A stretch of 64,000 nt of DNA, taken from Desulfococcus multivorans (lineage in GTDB: Bacteria > Desulfobacterota > Desulfobacteria > Desulfobacterales > Desulfococcaceae). The stretch covers positions 274,001-338,000 of the forward strand of contig NZ_CP015381.1 in the NCBI RefSeq assembly GCF_001854245.1. Reading direction: 5' to 3'. The position numbers were made by a program, and so were the translations under genes. The notes below the pieces were generated by a model. The model was not told the DNA's origin. It worked only from the letters and a program-made list of their open reading frames with translations, and made no database searches. Below are positions 34,229 through 43,441 of the stretch, piece after piece; within the stretch, counting starts at the first letter, position 1; each line of letters starts with the position of its first letter.

Positions 34229-34738
34229 ATGAACAATGAACTCGATTATTCGATAGAGAACGGATACGTGCCCGGCGCCATCGGCCGGATATCCGAACTT
34301 CACGGTGTTTACTACCACGCGAACTGGGGGTTCGGCCTTTTTTTCGAAGCCAAGGTCGCCACGGAAATCTCCGCCTTTCTCAGCCGATACGATGCAGCCC
34401 GTGACGGCATATGGCTCGCCGTTGTCGACGGCCGCGTGGAGGGCTCGATCGTCATCGACGGCATCCACGCTTCGAGTGAGGGGGCCCACCTGCGCTGGTT
34501 TATCCTGTCCGATCCATTGAGAGGAAGGGGCGTCGGCCGGCAGCTGATCAACCGGGCGGTCGATTTCTGTCGACGCAGGCGATATCCAAAGGCATACCTC
34601 TGGACCTTCGAGGGGCTCGATGCCGCAAAACACCTGTACGAAGATGTCGGTTTCAGAGTGGTCCGACAGCATCGGGGCGTTCAATGGGGCACCGAGGTCA
34701 ACGAGCAATACTGCGAATTGACCTGTCGCCGCGTATGA
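34229..34738 (+). CDS. GNAT-family N-acetyltransferase
   Basis: The 169-residue protein has the GNAT core with the acetyl-CoA binding motif LRGRGVGRQLINRA near residue 95, followed by AYLWTFEGLDAAKHLYEDVGF. It would transfer an acetyl group to an amine of unknown identity. ATG 34229 is used; a GTG one codon up is possible. The ribosome site is weak. It is a single gene between a repeat and the convergent sensor genes. Confidence 0.87.
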   Translation: MNNELDYSIENGYVPGAIGRISELHGVYYHANWGFGLFFEAKVATEISAFLSRYDAARDGIWLAVVDGRVEGSIVIDGIHASSEGAHLRWFILSDPLRGRGVGRQLINRAVDFCRRRRYPKAYLWTFEGLDAAKHLYEDVGFRVVRQHRGVQWGTEVNEQYCELTCRRV

Positions 34739-34838
34739 CCGCCCCGGTCCGAACTTTTCTGAATAGCGGTCCGGATCAATGCGGGATGGCCGGCATGCAG
34801 GAGCGTATCGCGGCGGCGTCCTCCGGCAGCGGGCCGTC

Positions 34839-35258
34839 TCATATGTCGCGACAGTGTCGATTTTCGCCTATCTTTGGCATCAACCGGGCAATCATGTGTT
34901 CGAGTGTCTTGAGGTTGAACGGCTTGATCAATGCCGCCTGGAAACCGTGTTTTCCAAATTCGGCAATCACGGGGTCTTCGGCGTATCCGCTGGTCACCAC
35001 CGCAATAACGTCCGGGTCCATATTTTTGAGTCACTTCAGGGTTTCTCGTCCTCCCATTCCCCCACGAACGGTCAAATCGAGAATCACGAGATCGAACGAA
35101 CTGGGGGTTCGCAGCGAGCGGGAATAGCGATCGAGGACTTCGGCGCCGTCCTTCACAGCGGTGACGTCATGCCCCAGGTGTTCGAGCATCCGAGTTCCGG
35201 TCTTGATTAACGCACCATCATCCTCAAGCAGCAGCACACTGATCTTCCGGGTTCCCAT
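34839..35258 (-). pseudogene. Response regulator receiver protein interrupted by an in-frame TGA
   Basis: Codons from 35258 give a normal receiver start (VLLLEDDGALIKTGTRMLEHLGHDV, given as its region 8-32; LVILDLTV with the phospho-Asp). TGA at 35033-35031 then stops it at residue 75. The same frame continues for about 64 codons with the rest of a receiver domain (VIAVVTSGYAEDP, ALIKPFNLKTLEHMI). Related proteins usually have Arg where the TGA stands (ETLK-R-LK), so a CGA to TGA change explains it. The gene overlaps the end of the histidine kinase and would be its partner. Confidence 0.8.
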
Positions 35259-37140
35259 TTCCGGTTGATCCCCCGGGCGGTGCGTCGTTGGGCCCCGCGC
35301 TCAGCGCGTGCAGGAAAAAGCTTACCGTGGTTCCTATACCGGGCTCGGATTCGAACAGGATGCTTCCCCCATGCTTTTCGATTATCGAATGGCATACGGC
35401 CAGTCCAATACCGGTTCCTTGTTGGGCACCGCGGATCTTGGTGGAAAAGTACGGATCGAACACGCGGGGTATATCCTTTTTCGAGACGCCGACGCCCTGG
35501 TCCCGGACCGAGACCTTGACAAAGTTCCCCAGTACCGGTGCTGTGGTGTCCATCTCAGTCAACGTGACATTCTCCGCACTTATCCACAGCGTACCGCCGT
35601 CCGGCATGGCCTCCCGGGCATTGGTGAGAATGTTGTTGAGTACCTGCCAGATCTGATTCGAGTCCACGTCTGCCATCCAAAGGTCTTCGGGAACGTCGTA
35701 TTCGCATCTGACGGCCGTGCCGCTCAGCGCGAAGCGGCACGAGTCCAATATCAGATTGCGAATCGATGTGGCTTCCAGAATCGGGCTGCCGCCCCTGGAA
35801 AAGGTCAGCAGTTGACCGGTCAGTTTCCGGGCCTGTTCCATTGCCGTCAGCGAGTTCGCCAGCCGCCGCTCGGCATTCGAATCGGCTTTGATCTCCATCC
35901 TGGCCAGTTCGATGTTGCCAAAGACCGTCATCAGCAGATTGTTGAAGTCATGGGCGATCCCGCCGGCCAGCAAGCCCAGCGACTTCATGTGCTCAACTTT
36001 TCGTTTTTCTTCTTCATGCTTGACCCGGAGGGTGATGTCGCGATTTATGCCGCGGTACCCGACGAGCGTATCCGCATCATCAAAGACCGGTTCACCGTTG
36101 GTCTCTATGATACGCTCCGCCCCATCCTTGTTGAGATAGGCGCTGATCAGCCGTTCGAAGGGCTTCCCACCGGACTTGTTTGCGTTGAAGATGTCTTTCG
36201 CTCGTTTCGCATCCTCCGGCGGCATGAAGCTATAGAACCTGCACCCCAACACTTCCTGATGGGCATACCCCAAAATGGATAGCACGCTGGGACTCGAGTA
36301 GGTGTATCTGCCATCCCGGTCCATTTCCCATATCCAGTCACTCGAGGACTCGACCAGGTTGCGGTAGCGCTCCTCGCTGATGCGCAATCGCGATTCGGCC
36401 TGCAACCGTTCGTCAATTTCCCGTGACAGTTCTTCATTGGCGGTCCTCAGCTCAGCGGTTCGCCTGGCCACGGTCTTTTCAAGATCCTTCTGGGTCAACC
36501 GGAGTTGTGTTTCGGCTTTTCTGTGCTCTTCGATTTCGAGGATATTCTCATTCCGCAGCGTCAGAGACTCAAGGATCATTCGCGCCGTGTTGGCGGAAAT
36601 TACAAGGTATGCCGCACCATAAATGAGCAGCATCGACCCCATGGCCAGATGCAGACTGTCGCCGCGGATAATGAACAGGGTTGATAATGGGAGACAAATC
36701 AGAGAGATAAATATTCGGAAGGTTGCCTTCAACGGGGCCATCGAACTGGATGCTCCGGCAATCAGGCCGCCAAGGACGAACGCGATGAAGACATTCGTCT
36801 GCGGCGATTTGCCGGAGTAAAAAAGAAGCGGTGCGGCCCCCCAGACAACGCCGGAAAGTATCGCACCGGAGGCGTAGCGGCGCAGCCATTGTTCGGGGGA
36901 GAGCCGACGCTCCGGACGGCGTCGGTGCCGGTGGTACAGCATGAGCCGCAGCAGGGAAACGGTATACACTGTCGTCAGCCAGGAAAGCAGGATTCGTGCG
37001 GGAAAGAGGTCCCAGAGCACCAGGACCATCAATGCGGAGAGCAGAAAGCTGGTGTAAAGGGCTGCCGGGAACTGCCTGGAAACATGCTCGGCCAGTTCCG
37101 GCAGCAGGTAATCTTCCCCTTTTTTAACAGGTTGCAGCAT
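35224..37140 (-). CDS. PAS-containing hybrid-type sensor histidine kinase
   Basis: The 638-residue protein has several membrane segments in residues about 28-185, a coiled-coil linker (200-250), one PAS domain (about 255-375; NLVESSSDWIWEMD) and a histidine kinase core. The phosphoacceptor is H397 in GGIAHDFNNLL, followed by N-box NNILTNAREAM and the GTGIGLAV G-box. It is the NtrB-like class that normally pairs with a receiver protein. The gene downstream on the same strand is a receiver that is now interrupted, so the signalling line may be broken. The sensed signal is unknown. Confidence 0.92.
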   Translation of the reverse strand: MLQPVKKGEDYLLPELAEHVSRQFPAALYTSFLLSALMVLVLWDLFPARILLSWLTTVYTVSLLRLMLYHRHRRRPERRLSPEQWLRRYASGAILSGVVWGAAPLLFYSGKSPQTNVFIAFVLGGLIAGASSSMAPLKATFRIFISLICLPLSTLFIIRGDSLHLAMGSMLLIYGAAYLVISANTARMILESLTLRNENILEIEEHRKAETQLRLTQKDLEKTVARRTAELRTANEELSREIDERLQAESRLRISEERYRNLVESSSDWIWEMDRDGRYTYSSPSVLSILGYAHQEVLGCRFYSFMPPEDAKRAKDIFNANKSGGKPFERLISAYLNKDGAERIIETNGEPVFDDADTLVGYRGINRDITLRVKHEEEKRKVEHMKSLGLLAGGIAHDFNNLLMTVFGNIELARMEIKADSNAERRLANSLTAMEQARKLTGQLLTFSRGGSPILEATSIRNLILDSCRFALSGTAVRCEYDVPEDLWMADVDSNQIWQVLNNILTNAREAMPDGGTLWISAENVTLTEMDTTAPVLGNFVKVSVRDQGVGVSKKDIPRVFDPYFSTKIRGAQQGTGIGLAVCHSIIEKHGGSILFESEPGIGTTVSFFLHALSAGPNDAPPGGSTGNGNPEDQCAAA

Positions 37141-37694
37141 GTTTTCAATCCCGGGTGGGGTGTTTCAATTGTCTGCCGGCGATCACTTTTGTCCAAAAAA
37201 GATTTGCGGAAGACGATCGGGGTAAGCCATTGTACGCGTCTTTCAGTCTTCAGTCTCAAACCGGTTGCCGTCACGAAAGCCGAAAGTTGAGGCCCCGCTG
37301 AAGCGGCTCGGCTGCCCTGCCGGTACTGCTTTCCGGTCAGCATGACGGAAGCCGGAAGTCGGGGTCATATTTATTCTTGCAATCCTCGTTCCCCCCACTT
37401 AATATGACAGCTGTTCAGCATCGGCCGCGTCACCGGAACACGCGTCTCGGGTTTCACTTGTTGCCGGTCGCTTCGGATACCCTGCGTTATGCACCAGATA
37501 TTCCAAAAAAGAAAGGCGCTTCGGTCATGAGGGAAAAATCTTTTTTAAAGAGTGTCATGATGTTTTCGTTCCTGTCGGACATGCTCCCATGGCACACAAT
37601 ATTCCCTCCAAACTCTCGACCGGTGTTTGGAATGCCGACAAAAAGGAATTAAGACCCGACGGCTGAAACCGCCGAGCATCGTGAATCCACTATC
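37141..37694. other. Intergenic region with decayed palindromic repeat ends
   Basis: This stretch separates the divergent histidine kinase and murB. Two diverged ends of the palindromic repeat family lie at 37261-37290 (GTCACGAAAGCCGAAAGTTGA) and 37333-37363. No gene with a ribosome site is visible. The murB start has only a weak upstream site. Confidence 0.6.
37261..37363. repeat. Palindromic repeat copy 9 (two diverged ends)
   Basis: CCGGTTGCCGTCACGAAAGC with CGAAAGTTGA at 37261-37290, and CCGGTCAGCATGACGGAAGC with CGGAAGTCGG at 37333-37363, resemble the right end of copies 5 and 7. They are in the same direction, suggesting partial duplication and decay. Confidence 0.6.
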
Positions 37695-38708
37695 ATGGAA
37701 ATTCAAAGAAACATTTCGCTCAAACCCTTTACGACGTTTCAGGTCGAAGCCTCGGCGGAGGCCTATATCCGCTTCGACGCCGTGGACGAAATCCTGGGGT
37801 TCCTTGCAGACGGCCTGTTGAAGGGCCGGCGGCGTCTGGTGCTGGGCGGCGGCAGCAACCTCCTGTTCCTGAATAATTTTGAGGGTCTGATTCTTCATCC
37901 GGCCATGAAAGGCATCTCCGTGGTGGGGGAAGACGCGGACGATGTTCTGGTTTCGGCCGCTGCCGGCGAAACCTGGGATGATCTGGTGGCCTTCGTGGTG
38001 GGGCACGGATGGGGGGGGCTCGAAAACCTGTCCGGCATCCCGGGCCATGTGGGCGCCAGCGTGATCCAGAACATCGGGGCCTACGGGATCGAGGCCGGGG
38101 ATGCGGTGGCGGCCGTCGAAGCCGTCTCCCTGGACGACCGGCAGCAGGTGACCTTTTCCCCCAACGACTGCGACTTCGGATATCGCTTCAGCCGTTTCAA
38201 AGGCGAATGGCACGACCGATTCATCATCACCGCGGTGGTGTTTCGGCTCAGCCGGCGTCCGGACTGCGTGCTTCACTATCCCGGCCTTCGGGAGGCGGCG
38301 GCGTGCATGGGGGACGTCACCCCGGCCAATATCCGTCAGGCCGTCATCGACATCCGGAAGCGCAAACTGCCGGACCCCGCCGTCATCCCCAATGCCGGCA
38401 GTTTCTTCAAGAACCCGGTGGTTTCAGGCACGGTGATCGAAGAAATGCGGGACCGCTTTCCCGACATGCCGTTCTATTCCCAGAGCGACGGTGCCTTCAA
38501 GCTGCCCGCCGGATGGCTGATCGAGCAGTGCGGCTGGCGGGGACGGACCTTCGGCAACGCCGCGGTCCATGGTGATCACGCTCTTGTACTGGTCAATTCC
38601 GGGGGGGCCGGCGGCCGGGAGATATACGACCTTTCCGAGGGCATCCGGGCGTCGGTGGCGGAGCGATTCGGCATCAGCCTGGAGCGGGAGGTCGTCGTCG
38701 TCGCGTGA
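37695..38708 (+). CDS. murB: UDP-N-acetylenolpyruvoylglucosamine reductase (long type I)
   Basis: The 337-residue protein is a complete MurB: FAD-binding segments LGGGSNLL and SGIPGHVGASVIQNIGAYG, the Tyr-containing DCDFGYRFSRFK insertion of type I enzymes, the catalytic Ser in NAGSFFKNP and the C-terminal LEREVVVV with the active-site Glu. It reduces UDP-GlcNAc-enolpyruvate to UDP-MurNAc for peptidoglycan synthesis in the cytoplasm. It stands alone and not in a mur/dcw cluster. The DUF2784 gene follows 20 bases later. Confidence 0.95.
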   Translation: MEIQRNISLKPFTTFQVEASAEAYIRFDAVDEILGFLADGLLKGRRRLVLGGGSNLLFLNNFEGLILHPAMKGISVVGEDADDVLVSAAAGETWDDLVAFVVGHGWGGLENLSGIPGHVGASVIQNIGAYGIEAGDAVAAVEAVSLDDRQQVTFSPNDCDFGYRFSRFKGEWHDRFIITAVVFRLSRRPDCVLHYPGLREAAACMGDVTPANIRQAVIDIRKRKLPDPAVIPNAGSFFKNPVVSGTVIEEMRDRFPDMPFYSQSDGAFKLPAGWLIEQCGWRGRTFGNAAVHGDHALVLVNSGGAGGREIYDLSEGIRASVAERFGISLEREVVVVA

Positions 38709-38728
38709 CGATGCCGCGAGGGGAGGGA

Positions 38729-39109
38729 ATGATCGCGAGCCTTCTTGCCGACGCCGTCGTCGTCCTGCATTTCGCCTTTATCCTTTTCGTTGTCGCCGGC
38801 GGTATCCTGGTCCTGAGATGGCCCCGACTGATGTGGTTGCATCTCCCGGCGGTCGGGTGGGGCGCACTGATCGAGTTCCTTGGGTGGATCTGCCCCCTGA
38901 CGCCCCTTGAAAACCGCCTGAGATCCATGGGCGGCGAGGTCGGATACCCGGGCGGCTTCATCGAAACCTACCTCACGCCGATCATTTACCCCGAGGGTCT
39001 CACCCGAGGGCACCAGTTCATCATCGGGATCGGCGTCGTGTCCGTCAATGTTCTCATTTACGAGATTCTGCTTCGCCGTCGCCTGAGACGACGGCGGTCC
39101 CGGATTTGA
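38729..39109 (+). CDS. DUF2784 membrane protein
   Basis: The 126-residue protein has three to four membrane segments (about 5-28, 33-55, 95-115) and the family motif LHFAFILFVVAGG followed by LHLPAVGWGALIEFLGWICPLTPLE (region 35-60), with a basic C-terminal tail. The function of the family is unknown. ATG 38729 with GAGGGGAGG is preferred over the GTG that overlaps the murB stop. Confidence 0.9.
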   Translation: MIASLLADAVVVLHFAFILFVVAGGILVLRWPRLMWLHLPAVGWGALIEFLGWICPLTPLENRLRSMGGEVGYPGGFIETYLTPIIYPEGLTRGHQFIIGIGVVSVNVLIYEILLRRRLRRRRSRI

Positions 39110-39301
39110 CAAGCGTCTTTGGCATTGTTAAATTTTATTCCGTAGGTCCGGAGTTTTCGACGGGGGCGCAATCCTGCCCTGATGCCGTCTTTTCCAGCAT
39201 TCCCGCCCGACCGCTATATGCGAGGAAGACCCGCGCCAATTCGACGAGCGGTGATCCCCTTTACCCCGAAAAGCCCTTTTCAGATGTGAGGAGAATCAGC
39301 G

Positions 39302-41905
39302 ATGAATACGACTTTCCTGGTGAACGGAGGGAGATTTACGGTGGACGTAGCCCCGGATATGCCGCTTCTCTGGGTTTTGAGGGATGTCCTGGGATTGACC
39401 GGAACGAAATTCGGATGCGGCAAAGGTCACTGCTGGGGGTGCGCCGTTCTTCTGGCCGGAGAGATCCGACCGTCCTGCACCGTCAAGGCCGAGGCGGCAG
39501 CGGGAAAAGAGATTGTCACCATCGAGGGCATCCCCTGGGACCATCCGGTCAAGCAAGCCTGGGTCGAGGCCCAGGTGCCCCAGTGCGGCTGGTGCCAGCC
39601 GGGTCAGATTCTCCAGGCCGTATCCCTGCTGCGCCGGACGCCCAGTCCGAATGACGGGGCCATCGCGAAGACCATGAGAAAAAACCTGTGCCGATGCGCC
39701 ACCTATCCGCGCATCCGATCGGCGATCAGGCTCGCTGCCCGGGCGTCCGTTCCGGAAAGCCCCCCGGATCACCGTCCCGCGCTCCCCATCCTGAAGAAGA
39801 ACCCCACGGACGGCGATATCGAGGGGGAATCCTTCGTCTTCAACCCCTTTGTCCGCATCAGTACGTCGGGCCGGGTGACGATCGTCGCCAAGCATCTGGA
39901 GACCGGCCAGGGCATCTACACCGGGCTGGCAACCCTGCTGGCGGAAGAGTTGGATGCCGACTGGCGGCAGGTGAGGGTCGAGTCCGCCCCTGCCGACGAA
40001 TCGGTCTACAACAATCTGCTTTTCGGACCTGTTCAGGCCACCGGCGGCAGCACCAGCATCGCCAATTCCTATGAACAGTATCGCCGGGCGGGAGCCTCGG
40101 CCAGGGCGATGTTCGTCGCGGCTGCGGCCGCCGTATGGCGGGTTCCGGCGGAAGAGATCGAGGTGAAGAAGGGTATTGTATCCCATCCGAAAAGCGGACG
40201 TCAGGCAACCTTTGGTGCCCTGGTCCGCAGGGCCGCCGGCATGAAGCCCCCTGTCGAGGTCCGGCTCAAGGATCCTGACGCCTTCACGTTGATCGGTCGG
40301 CAGGATGTGCGCCTTGATATCGTCTCCAAGGTCCAGGGGTCGGCCCGTTTCGCCATGGACATCCGGCTGCCGGGAATGCTGAGGGCGGTGGTGGCCCGCT
40401 CACCGGTCTTCGGGGGGCGGGTGTCGTCCGTTGACGCCCGGAAGGCCCTGGCCGTGCCCGGCGTGACCGGCGTTGTCAGGATTTCTTCGGGGGTGGCGGT
40501 GGTCGCTGAAAACACCTGGGCCGCCCTCGAGGGACGCGATGCATTGGAGATCGTATGGGACGAAAGCAGGGGAGAGACGCGGGGCACTTCCGAACTGGCC
40601 GCGGAATACCTGGCGCTTCTCGAAACCCCCGGAAAGACGGCTCGGAAGGAGGGGGATGTCGAGGGCGCCTTGGCCGGTGCCGCACAGACCCTGGAGGCGA
40701 TATTTGCATTTCCCTACCTCGCCCACGCGCCCATGGAGCCCTTGAACTGCGTGGTGCGGCTCTCCGAAAACGACTGCGAGATATGGGCCGGGGACCAATT
40801 CCAGACGGTGGACCAGGCCAACGCCGCCGCAGCCGCCGGCCTGGAGCCCCGGCAGGTCAGGATCCACACCGTCTTTTCCGGCGGCAGCTTCGGTCGTCGG
40901 GCCAATCCCGCGTCGGACTACATTGTGGACGCCGTCGAGGTGGCCAAGGCTCTGGAGGGCCGGTCACCGGTTCAGCTTGTCTGGACCCGGGAGGACGATC
41001 TTCGGGGAGGCTATTATCGGCCGATGTTCGTTCACCGGGTGCGGGCGGGCCTCGACGGCGAGGGGCATCCGGTGGCCTGGCATCACCGCCTCGTCGGACA
41101 GTCCATTGCGACGGGAACCCCCTTTGAGGACGCCATGACGACCGACGGCATCGACGCGGCGTCGGTCGAAGGCATTGTGGACATGGCCTATGCCGTTCCC
41201 AATCTGGCCGTGGAACTGCACTCTCCGGCGGTCGGCGTGCCGGTCCTCTGGTGGCGATCGGTGGGTCACAGCCACACCGCCTTTGCCGTGGAGGTCTTCA
41301 TCGACGAGCTGGCGGCGGCGGCCGGACAGGATCCCGTGGCGTTCCGCCGGTCGCTTCTTTCCGGTCAGGAACGCCGTCTCGCCGTTCTGGATCTGGCAGC
41401 CCGAAAGGCCGGCTGGGGCTCTCCCCTCCCACCGGGGAAGGGGCGGGGCATCGCCCTCCATCGCTCCTTCGGCACTGTCGTGGCTCACGTCGCCGAGGTT
41501 TCTGTCGCCGGGAACGGGGATTTTCACGTTGATCGGGTCGTTTGCGTCGTGGACTGCGGCACGGCCGTCAACCCGGATATCATCCGGGCCCAGATGGAGG
41601 GCGGCATCGGGTTCGGGCTGTCGGCGGCATGGGAAGAGGCCGTCACGCTCGATGGCGGACGGGTCCGCCAGTCCAACTTCGACACCTACCGGATTCTCCG
41701 GTTTGACCGGATGCCCGTGGTGGAGGTGCATATCGTTCCGTCCCAGGCACCCCCGACGGGAGTCGGAGAGCCCGGGGTCCCGCCCATTGCGCCGGCGGTG
41801 GCCAACGCCCTTTTTGCCGCAACGGGCCGGCGGGTCCGGATTCTGCCCCTGGGGGACCTGATGCCGTCTAAAGGGCGGCGGCCGTGGTTCGAGGCCCCTG
41901 CGTGA
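39302..41905 (+). CDS. Fused isoquinoline 1-oxidoreductase-like molybdenum hydroxylase (IorA-IorB)
   Basis: Residues 1-150 are a xanthine-oxidase-type 2x[2Fe-2S] domain with C39, C44, C47, C59 and C95, C98, C130, C132. Residues about 175-867 are the molybdopterin domain of the IorB group ([35 protein letters not shown]), with the catalytic Glu in GVGEPGVPP near the C-terminus. IorA and IorB are normally separate polypeptides; here they are one chain of 867 aa. No Tat signal is visible. Such enzymes hydroxylate N-heterocycles or oxidise aldehydes. The substrate is unknown. No chaperone (XdhC-like) gene is nearby. Confidence 0.88.
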   Translation: MNTTFLVNGGRFTVDVAPDMPLLWVLRDVLGLTGTKFGCGKGHCWGCAVLLAGEIRPSCTVKAEAAAGKEIVTIEGIPWDHPVKQAWVEAQVPQCGWCQPGQILQAVSLLRRTPSPNDGAIAKTMRKNLCRCATYPRIRSAIRLAARASVPESPPDHRPALPILKKNPTDGDIEGESFVFNPFVRISTSGRVTIVAKHLETGQGIYTGLATLLAEELDADWRQVRVESAPADESVYNNLLFGPVQATGGSTSIANSYEQYRRAGASARAMFVAAAAAVWRVPAEEIEVKKGIVSHPKSGRQATFGALVRRAAGMKPPVEVRLKDPDAFTLIGRQDVRLDIVSKVQGSARFAMDIRLPGMLRAVVARSPVFGGRVSSVDARKALAVPGVTGVVRISSGVAVVAENTWAALEGRDALEIVWDESRGETRGTSELAAEYLALLETPGKTARKEGDVEGALAGAAQTLEAIFAFPYLAHAPMEPLNCVVRLSENDCEIWAGDQFQTVDQANAAAAAGLEPRQVRIHTVFSGGSFGRRANPASDYIVDAVEVAKALEGRSPVQLVWTREDDLRGGYYRPMFVHRVRAGLDGEGHPVAWHHRLVGQSIATGTPFEDAMTTDGIDAASVEGIVDMAYAVPNLAVELHSPAVGVPVLWWRSVGHSHTAFAVEVFIDELAAAAGQDPVAFRRSLLSGQERRLAVLDLAARKAGWGSPLPPGKGRGIALHRSFGTVVAHVAEVSVAGNGDFHVDRVVCVVDCGTAVNPDIIRAQMEGGIGFGLSAAWEEAVTLDGGRVRQSNFDTYRILRFDRMPVVEVHIVPSQAPPTGVGEPGVPPIAPAVANALFAATGRRVRILPLGDLMPSKGRRPWFEAPA

Positions 41906-42218
41906 GGCCGGATCCTTGACAAGACCCGATTGGACGATTACTGTTTTCACTATAAGAGAGGCAACGGCCGGTTGTATACAGCTGGCTGTCGATATCTGTC
42001 CACGCTCTCGGGTTCATTCAGTTCACCAAGAGTAGTCCTGTTCGATCAGTCCTCTGAGATGACCGGCGGCCTTGCCATTCATAACATCGGAAGCTCTCAA
42101 CGACGACCGTGAATACGCGGTCTCGAAAATACGGCTTGCGTCGCCGTGGGACACCGGATTTTCCACCTTCGGGCAGCGGCGAGACGATGTTCACAAGCTG
42201 GATAGAGAGGAGGAAATC
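41906..42218. other. Gene-free stretch before a short gene
   Basis: No gene is evident. A TGTATACA palindrome occurs at about 41974-41981, but it lacks the length and promoter context of the GntR sites. The right end supplies the strong ribosome site of the small gene at 42219. Confidence 0.5.
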
Positions 42219-42413
42219 ATGGAAAGAATGCCATCGAGAGATACCAGCGGCAAATGCGAAGGCGAATGCCGCGATCGTGTTTTTGAAGGAGAAAGCGAAC
42301 GTCAGGCCTATATTAACGCGTCGGACAAGGAATACGATTCTCCTTGTGAAAGCAGTCCGTCCTGGACATTCAAACGCAACGACCCGCCGGGAGGACTGGG
42401 GGGACGCATCTGA
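42219..42413 (+). CDS. Possible small protein (64 aa), unknown
   Basis: The ATG at 42219 follows GAGAGGAGG with good spacing, the main evidence for translation. The product is short, acidic and polar, with paired cysteines (KCEGEC) and a glycine-rich C-terminus (PPGGLGG). No family is recognised. It lies between the fused molybdoenzyme and a convergent phosphatase gene, with a 12-bp hairpin 50 bases beyond its stop. Confidence 0.45.
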   Translation: MERMPSRDTSGKCEGECRDRVFEGESERQAYINASDKEYDSPCESSPSWTFKRNDPPGGLGGRI

Positions 42414-42463
42414 TATATCGGGGTCGGCTGCGGCCGACCTGTCGGATCCACAATGGTTTACCT

Positions 42464-42493
42464 CGCGAGGCGGCCGCTTCAGGCCGCCTCGCG
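42464..42493. terminator. Strong hairpin between convergent genes
   Basis: CGCGAGGCGGCC and GGCCGCCTCGCG form a perfect 12-bp stem with a six-base loop. There is no T run, so its role as a terminator is uncertain. A smaller GTCGG/CCGAC hairpin lies just before it. Confidence 0.45.
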
Positions 42494-42658
42494 GCGCTAT
42501 ACACATACCCGTCGGGGCCCGCCTTCATTACCGACTCACCGCAAAAATTCGGCTTCAGGCCGGCATGTTGTCATGCCGTCATTGGGATGTTCTGCCTTCC
42601 GCCGCCAAAAAGATTTCATGTTACGCTTTTCATCTTTAAATAGGGTACACAGGCATCG

Positions 42659-43441
42659 TTAATCCTCATGAATTGTTGCGAGTACGATGGTGATATTGTC
42701 CTTTCCCCCGGCGGAGAGTGTGTGTTCAATCAGGTTTTTCGCCTGGGTCCTCAGGGGATCTCGGGAAGCCAGAATGGATTTGAGGGCTTCAGGATCGATG
42801 TGGTCGTGCAGCCCGTCGGTTGTCAACACCAGGACATCCCCGTTCCGCAGCGTTAATTGTCCGGATTCGGGGATACAGTACCGGCAGCCCACGCATTGTT
42901 CGAGGACGTGCTTCGAATGATGAGACAAGGCCTCCTCCGGCGTGATCTCGCCTTCATCCAGGAGAAATTGAACCAGGGTGTGGTCCCGGGTTATCTGCGT
43001 CAGGTCGCCGTTGCGCAGGACATACAGGCGGCTGTCCCCTACATGGACCCAGTGGGCTTCCCTCTTGTTGACGAGAACGGCGGTGACCGTGGTTCCCATT
43101 CCCACCAGCGCCATGTTGTCCAGGACCCGCCTCATGATGGCCTTATTGGCCGCGGATACGGCCGTGACGAGCTGTTCCCGCGGGTTTTCCGCAGGAGGCC
43201 GGATCTGCTTCAACGCGGAGATCGCTGTTTCCGCGGCGACATCGCCGGCGGTCTCTCCCCCCAGACCGTCGGCGACCGCCAGGAGACATGAATCGTCATC
43301 GATCTCATGGATCAGGTACCGGTCTTCGTTTTGGGTTCTGACATTGCCGATATGGGTAAAGGCCACCACGCGACGGACGGATGATGCCGGCACGATCTCT
43401 TCGGATTGAAACCGTTTCGATGTCGCATTCTCTGTTCTCAT
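42659..43441 (-). CDS. PP2C-type serine/threonine protein phosphatase
   Basis: The 260-residue protein has the PP2C motifs: GNVRTQNEDRYL, VADGLGGETAGDVAA, GMGTTVTAVLV, VHVGDSRLYVLRNGDL, LVLTTDGLHDH and GGKDNITIVLA, with the metal-binding Asp residues present. It removes phosphate from Ser/Thr of proteins. Its start overlaps the stop of the kinase gene (ATGA), so it is the counterpart of that kinase in one operon. Confidence 0.94.
   Translation of the reverse strand: MRTENATSKRFQSEEIVPASSVRRVVAFTHIGNVRTQNEDRYLIHEIDDDSCLLAVADGLGGETAGDVAAETAISALKQIRPPAENPREQLVTAVSAANKAIMRRVLDNMALVGMGTTVTAVLVNKREAHWVHVGDSRLYVLRNGDLTQITRDHTLVQFLLDEGEITPEEALSHHSKHVLEQCVGCRYCIPESGQLTLRNGDVLVLTTDGLHDHIDPEALKSILASRDPLRTQAKNLIEHTLSAGGKDNITIVLATIHED

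Noticed and set aside
41974-41981. TGTATACA as a third GntR operator
   Set aside because: It is two bases shorter than the shared palindrome and has no TTGACA at the 33-base distance.
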